Assembly: GCA_963678255.2 (NCBI GenBank)
Contig: CAXXTW010000002.1
Span: 744,001 to 808,000 of the forward strand
Direction: 5' to 3'
Origin: G963678255 sp963678255
GTDB lineage: Bacteria > Cloacimonadota > Cloacimonadia > Cloacimonadales > WRIO01
Length of the DNA: 64,000 nt
Each line of letters starts with the position of its first letter. Position 1 is the first letter of the stretch. A program made the translations under genes and the position numbers. The notes under the pieces are model-generated. The model was given only the letters and a program-made list of their open reading frames with translations, made no database searches and had not been told where the DNA came from. This document shows positions 44,338 through 53,600 of this stretch, one piece after another.

Positions 44338-44820
44338 TTAACCCTTATAGAGTTCTTTTTTCCAATTAAGAAAGTCATTCTTAATAGTTGGATTAGCTCT
44401 GAATAAAAAGAAATGTTTAATAAGATAATTCCAAATAAATGCAATAAAATTACCAATAAGCTTAGAAAGAAGAAAACCAAACTTAAGATAATCTGTTGAA
44501 AAAAACATAACAACATTCATTAAAAGCAAAGCGACAATTTCAATAAGAATAAAAATACCTAATTCAAGATGCCAAAAGTCTTTTAGATTTCTTTTTGAAA
44601 AAACCCAAGTTATACTAAAATAATAGCTAATCATTACCCCAACAATATAGCCAATAGTAGAAGAAATCAGATAATGAATTTGTGTATTTTTAATTAATAT
44701 ATATGTAAGCAGAAAATCAACAAAAAAACTGATTAATCCAAAAATGGAATATTTTATAAGTTGTTTTGAATGTATTAGTATTTTGGATTTAATCCAATTA
44801 ATCATATTAATCAAAATCAA
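44338..44820 (-). CDS. GtrA-family membrane protein
   Basis: A 160-residue inner-membrane protein with four hydrophobic helices (about 25-45, 50-72, 88-110, 118-140). The early LIKYSIFGLISFFVDFLLTY and later SKLIGNFIAFIWNYLIKHFFLF segments are the GtrA signature ('K..v...fnF..nr...F'). GtrA proteins are thought to flip polyprenyl-linked sugars or assist surface-polysaccharide glycosylation. Its start overlaps the end of the HEAT-repeat gene by 14 bp, and ispD follows after 11 bp. Association with MEP enzymes and GlmS suggests a cell-envelope precursor operon. Confidence 0.88.
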   Translation of the reverse strand: MILINMINWIKSKILIHSKQLIKYSIFGLISFFVDFLLTYILIKNTQIHYLISSTIGYIVGVMISYYFSITWVFSKRNLKDFWHLELGIFILIEIVALLLMNVVMFFSTDYLKFGFLLSKLIGNFIAFIWNYLIKHFFLFRANPTIKNDFLNWKKELYKG

Positions 44821-45649
44821 CAGGATATTGTTGATCCATTATCATTGCTAGTTTAGTCCCCATTCCGGCGACAAATTCATTTTCATCATTTTTCCAATCA
44901 TTGATTGTTTGTTGTGTTAGAATAACAAACTCATCTATTTTGTCTCTGGAATTTCTTTGATTGATGATATTAACTAATTTTTTCATGGAAACCCAAATGG
45001 TTTTTTGCCTAGTTTCATTTGATTGAGTTAACCATTCTCTCATAAAGGGATAGCATTCAGCAGGTCTAATTCTAGCGAGTTGAGTAAGAATATGAGTAAT
45101 CTTTTTTTGGACATCGAGACTATCATCATCAATAGTTTTAGCGACGCAATCCAAGATATACATGGGGTCTTCACCGGCAACATTTTCCATACCGTGAAAA
45201 GCAAGAGCTCTTTGTTTTTGATCAGGAGATTCGAGCCATCTCAGCATACAATCTTTTGTAATTTCAGGATATCTTCTCCACATATCAGCAATAATAGCTT
45301 CTACTTCCCAAGGAGTATTATCCCAAAAACTATCTAAAAACATAATTAAAATACTAGGGTTATTTTCATATTTTGCCCAATAATAGAATAACACAGCAGC
45401 TCTGACGCCATATAGCTTATGAGGAGTTAATTCTAAAACAAGGGCATCCATAAAATCTTGATTAGGATATTCAGCAAGTTTTTTTCCAATTAGTTCTCTG
45501 ACGAAGTAATTTTGGGTAGATAATAATTTAGCTAATTGTTTAATACCTTTATCTTTTTCTCCTGATAAGAAAACTTTAAAGAGTTTTTCTACTTTTTCTT
45601 CGATAATTTTAATTTCTTTAGGTTCTAAACGACCGATTCCTTTTATCAT
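44807..45649 (-). CDS. HEAT-repeat / AlkD-like protein
   Basis: A 280-residue all-helical soluble protein. Successive helical pairs such as ARELIG-type NYFVRELIGKKLAEYPNQDF, LYGVRAAVLFYYWAKYENNP, PWEVEAIIADMWRRYPEI and DQKQRALAFHGMENVAGED resemble the HEAT-like repeats of DNA-alkylation-repair (AlkC/AlkD) proteins. The key DNA-binding residues of AlkD cannot be verified by eye, so repair activity is unproven; a scaffold role is equally possible. It is the first gene of the operon with gtrA, ispD, the GlmS-like gene and ispF. About 240 bp of AT-rich DNA separate it from the divergent lepA. Confidence 0.65.
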   Translation of the reverse strand: MIKGIGRLEPKEIKIIEEKVEKLFKVFLSGEKDKGIKQLAKLLSTQNYFVRELIGKKLAEYPNQDFMDALVLELTPHKLYGVRAAVLFYYWAKYENNPSILIMFLDSFWDNTPWEVEAIIADMWRRYPEITKDCMLRWLESPDQKQRALAFHGMENVAGEDPMYILDCVAKTIDDDSLDVQKKITHILTQLARIRPAECYPFMREWLTQSNETRQKTIWVSMKKLVNIINQRNSRDKIDEFVILTQQTINDWKNDENEFVAGMGTKLAMIMDQQYPVDFD

Positions 45650-45886
45650 AAAAATCCTTTATTCTTAACTAATTGATTTCAATTGATTATTTTAGAGATT
45701 TGCTACTAAAACGCTTTCCAAAATAAAATTTTTTTTAACTTTAGTCAATGTTTATTTTAAGAAATATGAAAAAATGGATAAATTCTATATTTTTCAGCAC
45801 AGTCTCATATCATTATCAATCTAGTTAGGAGAATTTTTATTGACAGATAACAACCTGAATTAGAATTGATTTTTGGAGGATAATCA

Positions 45887-47686
45887 ATGAATTTAGAATT
45901 AATTAGAAATTTTTGTATAATAGCTCACATAGATCATGGTAAATCAACATTAGCTGATCGCTTTTTAGAAGAAACCCATGTGATAGATAAATCTAAAGCA
46001 GTTGCTCAAGTACTTGATGATATGGATTTGGAAAGAGAAAAAGGCATAACGATTAAATCTCATGCAATCAGAATGAAACATGATTATAATGGAAAAACAT
46101 ACATTTTTAATCTGATAGACACGCCTGGTCATGTTGATTTCTCTTATGAAGTATCCAGATCTTTAGCTTCTTGTGAAGGTGCTCTTCTTCTAGTAGATGC
46201 ATCACAAGGTGTTGAAGCTCAAACAATGAGTAATCTTTATTTAGCTCTTGAGAATAATCTGGAGATTATCCCAGTAGTAAACAAGATTGATATACCTAAT
46301 GCTGACATTGAAGGTTCTGAACATGAATTGGAAGAAATAATAGGGATAGATAAAGAATCGATTTTCAAAATCAGTGCAAAAGCTGGGATTAATATACATG
46401 CACTTCTTGACGGCATTGTTGAGCATATCCCTGCTCCTCAGGGTGATCCAAGCGGAAAAGTAAAAGCTTTAATATTTGACTCATATTTTGATACTTTCAG
46501 AGGTGTAATAATCATTGTAAGAATGTATGATGGCACACTCAATAAAGGAGATAGGATTAAACTTCTGTCAAATGGCAAAGAATTTGACATCGAAGAAATT
46601 GGTTACCTGGGAATGAAACAAGAACCTGCGGCTTGCTTAAAAGCAGGTGAAGTTGGTTACATCATAGGAAACATCAAAGAAATATCAGATGCACGTGTTG
46701 GAGAAACACTAACTACTTCAAGAAATGGAGTTACTGATGCTTTACCTGGTTATCAAGAGCCAAAACCAATGGTATTTTCAGGCGTATTTCCCATGGATAC
46801 AAATGATTATGAAGACCTTCGAGACAGCATGGGTAAACTAAAACTCAATGATTCTTCTTTAGTCTATGAATTGGAAAATTCATTAGCATTAGGTTTTGGG
46901 TTTCGTTGTGGTTTTCTTGGAATGTTACATTTAGAAATTGTTAAAGAAAGACTATGGCGTGAATATAACATGTCAGTATTAACGACAACACCCAGTGTTA
47001 CATTTGAAATATATTTGAATAGTGGAGAAATGAGATTGATCAATAACCCGGTAGATTTTCCTGACCCTGTGTTAATTGATTATATAAAAGAACCTGTAAT
47101 GAACACAGAAATTATTGTTCCAACTGATTATATTGGCAATATCATGAAACTTTGCATAGATCGCAGAGGAATTCAGAAAGATATGCAGTATATTGATCCA
47201 AAGAGAGTAGCTATTCATTATGAATTACCTCTTATAGAAATAGTTTTTGATTTCTATGATAAACTAAAATCAGTAAGCCGTGGTTATGCATCTTTAGATT
47301 ATAGTTTCAAAGAATTCAGACGATCAGAGATAGTTAAAGTTGACATCCTAATCAATAGTGACAAAGTAGATGCCATGTCTTTTATGACTCATAGAGATAA
47401 AGCATTTGAATGGGGAAAAAGTGTTACAGATACTCTAAAAGAAGCAATACCTCAACACTTATTTAAAATTGCAATTCAAGCGAGTATTGGGGCAAAGATT
47501 ATTGCTAGAAGTACAATTAATGCATTAAGAAAAAATGTATTAGCAAAATGCTATGGTGGAGATATCACGAGAAAGAAGAAACTTCTTGAAAAGCAAAAAG
47601 AAGGTAAAAAGAAAATGCGTGAAATTGGTAATGTGCAGATCCCTCAAGAAGCTTTCCTAGCAGTTTTAAAAACTGAAAGAAATTAA
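45887..47686 (+). CDS. lepA: Elongation factor 4 (LepA)
   Basis: A 599-residue translational GTPase, full length for the family, which acts on stalled or mis-translocated ribosomes and in 30S biogenesis. G1 is AHIDHGKST, G2/G3 are EREKGITIKS and DTPGHVDFSYE, and G4 is NKIDIPNAD. Domains II, III, V and the LepA-specific C-terminal domain follow (RSTINALRKNVLAKCYGGDITRK, then the basic tail). GGAGGATAATCA precedes the ATG. The formate dehydrogenase gene starts 19 bp downstream, so they may share a transcript. Confidence 0.98.
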   Translation: MNLELIRNFCIIAHIDHGKSTLADRFLEETHVIDKSKAVAQVLDDMDLEREKGITIKSHAIRMKHDYNGKTYIFNLIDTPGHVDFSYEVSRSLASCEGALLLVDASQGVEAQTMSNLYLALENNLEIIPVVNKIDIPNADIEGSEHELEEIIGIDKESIFKISAKAGINIHALLDGIVEHIPAPQGDPSGKVKALIFDSYFDTFRGVIIIVRMYDGTLNKGDRIKLLSNGKEFDIEEIGYLGMKQEPAACLKAGEVGYIIGNIKEISDARVGETLTTSRNGVTDALPGYQEPKPMVFSGVFPMDTNDYEDLRDSMGKLKLNDSSLVYELENSLALGFGFRCGFLGMLHLEIVKERLWREYNMSVLTTTPSVTFEIYLNSGEMRLINNPVDFPDPVLIDYIKEPVMNTEIIVPTDYIGNIMKLCIDRRGIQKDMQYIDPKRVAIHYELPLIEIVFDFYDKLKSVSRGYASLDYSFKEFRRSEIVKVDILINSDKVDAMSFMTHRDKAFEWGKSVTDTLKEAIPQHLFKIAIQASIGAKIIARSTINALRKNVLAKCYGGDITRKKKLLEKQKEGKKKMREIGNVQIPQEAFLAVLKTERN

Positions 47687-47705
47687 TTAACTTGTTTGAG
47701 CATTT

Positions 47706-50417
47706 ATGCTTACCAATAATCAAGAAATAACTATTATTATTAATGGGCAGGTCGTAAAAACCTGCCCTGAATTATCTATACTTCAAACTGCCAGACAAAA
47801 CAATATCTACATCCCTTCCCTTTGTTATCATGAAAAAACAGGATCTTCAGGTAAATGCAGGGTATGTATTGTTGAGATAGAAGAAATCAAGGGATTTGTT
47901 ACTGCATGTAATACAACCTGTCAAGATGGAATGAGAATAAAGACAGATAGTCCTTCCATCTTAGAAGCACAAAAACTAATCGTGGATTTAATATTATCAT
48001 CAGGTCATCATAACTGCCTCACATGTGAAAGTAATGGGGCCTGTGAGCTTCAGGATTGCGCTTATTATCTAGGGATAGATAATCTTTCATTTAATACTGC
48101 TCGTGATAATATTGTTGAGGATAACAGTTCAGAATTTATAAGTGTAAACAGAAATAAATGTATCTCTTGCGGTAGATGTGTATTAGCGTGTAATCATACT
48201 GTCGTAAATGAAGTTTTGGACTTTAGTCAACGAGGACGAAACACTTCAATTTCTTTTGATAATAATTTATTTTTGGGTGATTCAACATGTGTTCAATGTG
48301 GTGAATGCGTACAAATTTGTCCAGTAGGCTGTTTATCAGATAAAAATTCAAGATTTAAAGGAAGACCTTGGGAAGTTAAAAAAGTTGAAACAGTTTGCCC
48401 ATATTGTGGAGTAGGGTGCAAACTATACCTTCATGTAAACAATAAAACCCAAAAAATCATTCGAGTTACAGGAGTAGAAAATGCTGAGGTTAATAATGGA
48501 ATGTTATGTGTCAAAGGAAGATATGCTTATGATTTTATCAACAGTTCAGAAAGATTAACTCATCCACTTCTAAAAACATCATCGGGAGAATTTAAAGAAA
48601 TATCTTGGAATGAAGCAATTTCAATTGCATCTGAAAACCTAAAAAAGATAAAATCTAATTTTGGAGCTAAGTCGATAGCTGGACTTTGTTCTGCTAAAAT
48701 CACCAATGAAGAGAATTTCCTGTTTATGAAATTTATGAGAAAAGAAATTGGCAGTAATCATATTGATCATTGTGCTAGATTATGCCATGCATCCACAATA
48801 ACAGGACTTTCCCTTACTCTAGGTAGTGGCGCAATGACTAATGATTTAAAAAATATTGATAAGACTGATCTAATTCTTATCATAGGATCAGATATAACTT
48901 CTGCTCATCCGGTTATTTCATACAGAATAAAAAAAACCATTCGTGAAAATAAGACAAAATTAATTGTTATTGATCCCAAAAGAGTTAGGATTGCAGATTA
49001 TGCAAATATCTATTGTGAAATACAACCTGGATCAGATGTTTTACTTTTAAATTCAATAATGCATGTAATAATAGAAAATGAATGGTATAATAATAATTTT
49101 ATTAAACTAAGAACTGAAGGTTTTAATGAGTTTAAAGATGAGTTGTTAAAGGAAGAATACTCACCAGAAAATGTATCTTTAATTTGTGGAATTAGTTCTG
49201 AGATTATAATAAAAGTTGCTCATGAATTTTCTCATGCAAAAGTAGCCTCTATTTTTTATGCAATGGGTATCACACAACATCATACAGGAACAAATAATGT
49301 AATTAATTTATCAAACCTTCAATTATTGTGTGGTAACTTTGGAAAATTAGGGGGTGGTCTAAATCCATTAAGAGGTCAATGTAATGTTCAAGGAGCTTGT
49401 GATATGGGCAGTTTACCAAATGTCTTCTCAGGTTACCAAAGAATAAATATTCCTGAATATCGAGATAAGTTTGAAAAAGCATGGAATTGCAAACTCTCAG
49501 AAATCCCAGGATTAACATTAACAGAAATTATAGAATCAGCATATAGACGTGAGATAAAAGCAATGTATATTGTTGGAGAGAATCCACTCTTGTCAGACCC
49601 AGATCTAAACCATGTAGCAAAAGCTCTCCATAACTTAGAATTTCTGATTGTACAGGACATATTTTTATCAGAAACAGCAAAGATGGCTCATTTGGTATTA
49701 CCATCAGCTTGTTTTGCAGAAAAAGAAGGTCATTTTACAAATACAGAACGTAGGGTACAAAGATTGAATAAAGCCATCAATCCTCCAGGAGAAGCAAAAG
49801 CAGATTGGGAAATATTTCAAACTTTAGCAAAAGCATTTTCTAATGACTGGAATTATCAATCAGCAAAAGACATTACTAAAGAAATAAATCTTTTAACACC
49901 TACTTATCAAGGAATAACTTGGGACAGAACAGCCAAAAACGGGATACAGTGGCCTTGTCCAACCATAAAACACCCTGGTACTCCAATTTTACATCAGAAC
50001 CATTTTAGTAGAGGATTAGGACTATTTAAAGCCGTGCCTTATGAAAAATCAATAGAGTCAGCAGATAAAGATTATCCATATATTTTAACAACAGGTAGAA
50101 CCCTTCAACAGTATCATACAGGAACAATGACCAGAAAAACTCAGGGAATAAATAATCTCTCATCTAGTCATATGATCATTTCAGTTGATGATGCGAAGTC
50201 ATTAGGTCTATCAAATAGTGAGATAGTTAAAGTAACATCAAGAAGAGGATCTATTGAAATCCAGTGTTTTATCACTAAAAGGATCAGAAAAGGAGTTGTT
50301 TTTATTCCATTTCATTTTCATGAGGCTCCAGTTAATTTATTAACACTATCCAACAGTGACCCAATGGCAAAAATACCTGAGCTTAAAATATGTGTAGTAA
50401 ATATAAAAAAGTTATAA
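47706..50417 (+). CDS. Formate dehydrogenase-type molybdopterin oxidoreductase, alpha subunit, NuoG-like N-terminus
   Basis: A 903-residue iron-sulfur molybdo/tungsto-enzyme. The N-terminus has a [2Fe-2S] ferredoxin fold (SLCYHEKTGSSGKCRVC), a His/Cys cluster (HHNCLTCESNGACELQ), two [4Fe-4S] motifs (CISCGRCVLACN, CVQCGECVQICPVGC) and the proximal cluster CPYCGVGC. The catalytic position is Cys360 in DHCARLCHAST, encoded TGC, so it is a cysteine rather than selenocysteine enzyme. The molybdopterin-binding and C-terminal MopB_CT regions follow. The architecture equals FdhA of electron-bifurcating or NAD(P)/ferredoxin-linked hydrogen-formate complexes. The partner flavoprotein (HymB/NuoF-like) is not in the window. 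It starts 19 bp after lepA. Confidence 0.93.
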   Translation: MLTNNQEITIIINGQVVKTCPELSILQTARQNNIYIPSLCYHEKTGSSGKCRVCIVEIEEIKGFVTACNTTCQDGMRIKTDSPSILEAQKLIVDLILSSGHHNCLTCESNGACELQDCAYYLGIDNLSFNTARDNIVEDNSSEFISVNRNKCISCGRCVLACNHTVVNEVLDFSQRGRNTSISFDNNLFLGDSTCVQCGECVQICPVGCLSDKNSRFKGRPWEVKKVETVCPYCGVGCKLYLHVNNKTQKIIRVTGVENAEVNNGMLCVKGRYAYDFINSSERLTHPLLKTSSGEFKEISWNEAISIASENLKKIKSNFGAKSIAGLCSAKITNEENFLFMKFMRKEIGSNHIDHCARLCHASTITGLSLTLGSGAMTNDLKNIDKTDLILIIGSDITSAHPVISYRIKKTIRENKTKLIVIDPKRVRIADYANIYCEIQPGSDVLLLNSIMHVIIENEWYNNNFIKLRTEGFNEFKDELLKEEYSPENVSLICGISSEIIIKVAHEFSHAKVASIFYAMGITQHHTGTNNVINLSNLQLLCGNFGKLGGGLNPLRGQCNVQGACDMGSLPNVFSGYQRINIPEYRDKFEKAWNCKLSEIPGLTLTEIIESAYRREIKAMYIVGENPLLSDPDLNHVAKALHNLEFLIVQDIFLSETAKMAHLVLPSACFAEKEGHFTNTERRVQRLNKAINPPGEAKADWEIFQTLAKAFSNDWNYQSAKDITKEINLLTPTYQGITWDRTAKNGIQWPCPTIKHPGTPILHQNHFSRGLGLFKAVPYEKSIESADKDYPYILTTGRTLQQYHTGTMTRKTQGINNLSSSHMIISVDDAKSLGLSNSEIVKVTSRRGSIEIQCFITKRIRKGVVFIPFHFHEAPVNLLTLSNSDPMAKIPELKICVVNIKKL

Positions 50418-50561
50418 AGTAAAAAAATCTTAACAGCTAATGAAGTTTTTGTAGATTTTATAAATACTTTAAGTTGAATTAATAAAATTTTACAATATAA
50501 GATGTCATATTTGGTAAGTTCTTTAATTATACAATTATCATTAACATTTTAAAAAACTCTT

Positions 50562-50578
50562 TTGGAACATTTATTGCG
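50562..50578 (+). promoter_or_regulatory. Candidate sigma-54 promoter of the C25-like gene
   Basis: TTGGAACATTTATTGCG has the -24 GG (50564-50565) and -12 GC (50576-50577) dinucleotides at the exact spacing of the sigma-54 consensus TGGCAC-N5-TTGC, with a single mismatch in TGG(C)AC. Transcription would start about 28 bp before the ATG at 50617. No other gene in the window shows such a site. Confidence 0.45.
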
Positions 50579-50616
50579 TTATTACAATTAATAAGAAAAA
50601 TGGATTTGAGGTATTT

Positions 50617-53600
50617 ATGTGTAGAAAAAAAAACTGGTTAGTAATCATCCTACTTTTATTATTAAGTTGTTTAACTGCTTATCAAGAAACTAATAATGAA
50701 AAGCCTTTCACAGTAATTACAAATTCAGATGGTAGTGTAAATTTAACTTTTAAATTACCTGATTTTGAGATAAAAAAAATATCTCTCAATAATCAAACCT
50801 ATCAAACAATTGAAGCAAAGAATGGTGTATCTACCGTTGATGAAGGGATGCCTGAATTACCTTTTTATTCAGTCAGTGTGGCTGTACCCAAAAACTCTTC
50901 TCCTCAGTTAGTAAATCTTACCACTAACAAAGAAGAAACCATATCTTCTGTACAAATTGCTCCTACCCAGTCTTTAAGAGAAGAAGAGTCTAAAAGTTTT
51001 ATAATAAATACTGACTTCTATTCTCATTCAAATTCTTATCCTCAGCAATTGGTAAAAATAAGTAATCCTCAACAAATGAGAGATTATACTATAATCAACA
51101 TAAATGTATTTCCATTTTCATTCAATCCAAAGACATCTTCCCTTCAAGTTAATAAGGAAATTTCTTTCACAATAAACAGTAATTGTAACTCTACGATTCA
51201 ATATCAAAACAATACTAAAATATCTCCAAACTTTGAACCTCTTTATAAAGCAATAATTTCAAATTATGAACAAGTAAGAAATCCTTATGCACAATATCAA
51301 CAACCCTCAATACTAATAATTTATCCTAATAATGCAAACGTAGCTAATACGATTTCATCTCTTGCTAAATGGAAAAGACAAAAAGGATTTGTAGTAAACG
51401 CTGTCAGCACATTAGAAACAGGTACAACAAATTCGACAATCTTAGCTTATATTCAAAATCAATATAACAATTCACCAAACCCACCTGAATACGTTATCCT
51501 TGTTGGAGACTCACATGGTAGTTTATCGATACCTACCTTTAGTAAGAATTATGGTTTTTTTGAAGGGACAGGTGATTACCCCTATACACATGTAGCAGGA
51601 GGAGATTATTTAGGTGATATGTTTATTGGAAGACTTTCTATAGATTCAGAGAACACATTACAAATTATAGTCAGCAAAATCATAATGTTCGAAAAAACAC
51701 CGACTCTTGCAGGAACAACCTGGATGAATAATAATCTCCTTGTTGGAGACACAGTTCCATCAGGCATTTCTTGTATTCACACTAATAAATATATTAAAGA
51801 AGAAATGATCAGTTATGATCCAGCTCATCAGTTTACTGAATTATATGGATCAGAACCATCAGCAATTTCCATGCAAACTTACGCCAGCGGTGGAGCGTTA
51901 TTTTTTAATTATCGTGGATATTATGGTATGAGTGGTTTTACAAATTCAAATATTAGCGGATTAACAAATATCGGTAAACCTTTTGTTGGTATCTGGTTAA
52001 CCTGTGATACTGGCTACTTTTCATCTACATATTCTGTAAGCAGAATCGAAACTGCTCTCAGAGTTGGTACAATCACCAACCCAAAAGGAGCAATTTGTGC
52101 TTTAGGTATGTCAACATCTCATACTCTAACAGGTTATAACAATCTCATGAATACAGGAATGGTTCATGGCTTATTTACTTTAGGGATGAATGACATGGGA
52201 CAAGCTCAACTTTATTCTAAAATAAAACTTGTCCAAACTTATAGCAGTTTTTCTGCTGCTGCACATGATTTAGCTCATTGGATGAATATGATGGGTGATC
52301 CTTCTACTTCTATCTATAAAACAATACCTCAAGGAATAGTTGCAACTTTTCCAAGTGAAATTCCTCAGGGTACAAACTCAATCACCTTCCATACTGCAAA
52401 TTCAAGCACTCAGCCAATCAATGATTGCAATGTGAATATTTGCACCACAAACAATGACTTTTACAATGGTAAAACAGATGAAAATGGCAATGTAACAATA
52501 ACATTCCCTTCAGAAGTTACTGGACCATATACCGTTGTTATTACAAAACCACAGTATATCTCTCAAACTTCCACTATAAACACTCAAGCAGAGGGTATTG
52601 TTTCCTTAAATACCTATCAAATCACCGATCCTTCAGGAAATAATAATTCACAAATAAATTCTGGAGAGACTATCTCTCTAGCGACGACTTTTAAGAATTT
52701 TTCAACCCAAAACTATTCTAATGCAACAATAATTATGCAGTCAAACTCACCGTATATTTTAATAGCAGATAGTTTAATCAATCTAACATCATTCAATGCA
52801 AATAATATTAGTACAACTCATAATTTTGTTTTTACAGTAAAATCTTGCACACCAAATAATACAATAATACCAATCAGGTTTAAGTTTATTGCTAATTCAA
52901 CTGTGAATTATTCTGAAATAGCATTACCAGTTTATGGGACAGATTTAACCTTTATATCTTATAATGCAGAGCCAAATTTAAACTATATTCCTATTGGCAC
53001 TCCAACCAATTTAAAAATAATGCTAAAAAATACAGGTTTCGTTAATCTTAGTGAGTTAGATGCCTATCTTCTGACAGATAATAATAATTTAACGATTAAT
53101 GATAACTATGGTTCATATAGCACAATTCTAGTGGATCAGCAAGCTGAAAATAATATAAATACTTTTAATATTACAATCAATCCAGCGGTAATTCCTGGTA
53201 CACAAATACTGGTTCATCTCAATATATCTAATATATCTGGACTAATTAAATCAATCCCTTTTATGCTGACAACTGTTAATCCAACTGTTACAAATCCAGT
53301 AGGACCTGACAGCTATGGCTATTTAATGTTTGATATGAATGATGCTAGTTATCCTGAAGTCCCTGTTTATGAATGGAATTCTATAACAAGTATTGGGACA
53401 AACACATTATTGATAGATAGTGGAGATGATGGTGATCATGTTACCCAAAAACCATTACCATTTAATTTTAGATATTACGGTCAAACCTTTAATGAGATTT
53501 CAATTGGAACAAATGGTTGGATTTCTTTTGGTGCTACAGAACAAACCTGTATGAGAAATTCAGCGTTACCTTGGTTTAATGCACCAAGTAATATGGTTGC

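Noticed and set aside
44262..44516. 84-codon minus-strand frame across gtrA and ispD
   Set aside because: Out-of-frame with both recognised genes, and its hydrophobic content mirrors the GtrA membrane helices.
48771..48800. Selenocysteine insertion in the formate dehydrogenase
   Set aside because: The catalytic codon is TGC; there is no in-frame TGA, so a SECIS element is neither needed nor seen.
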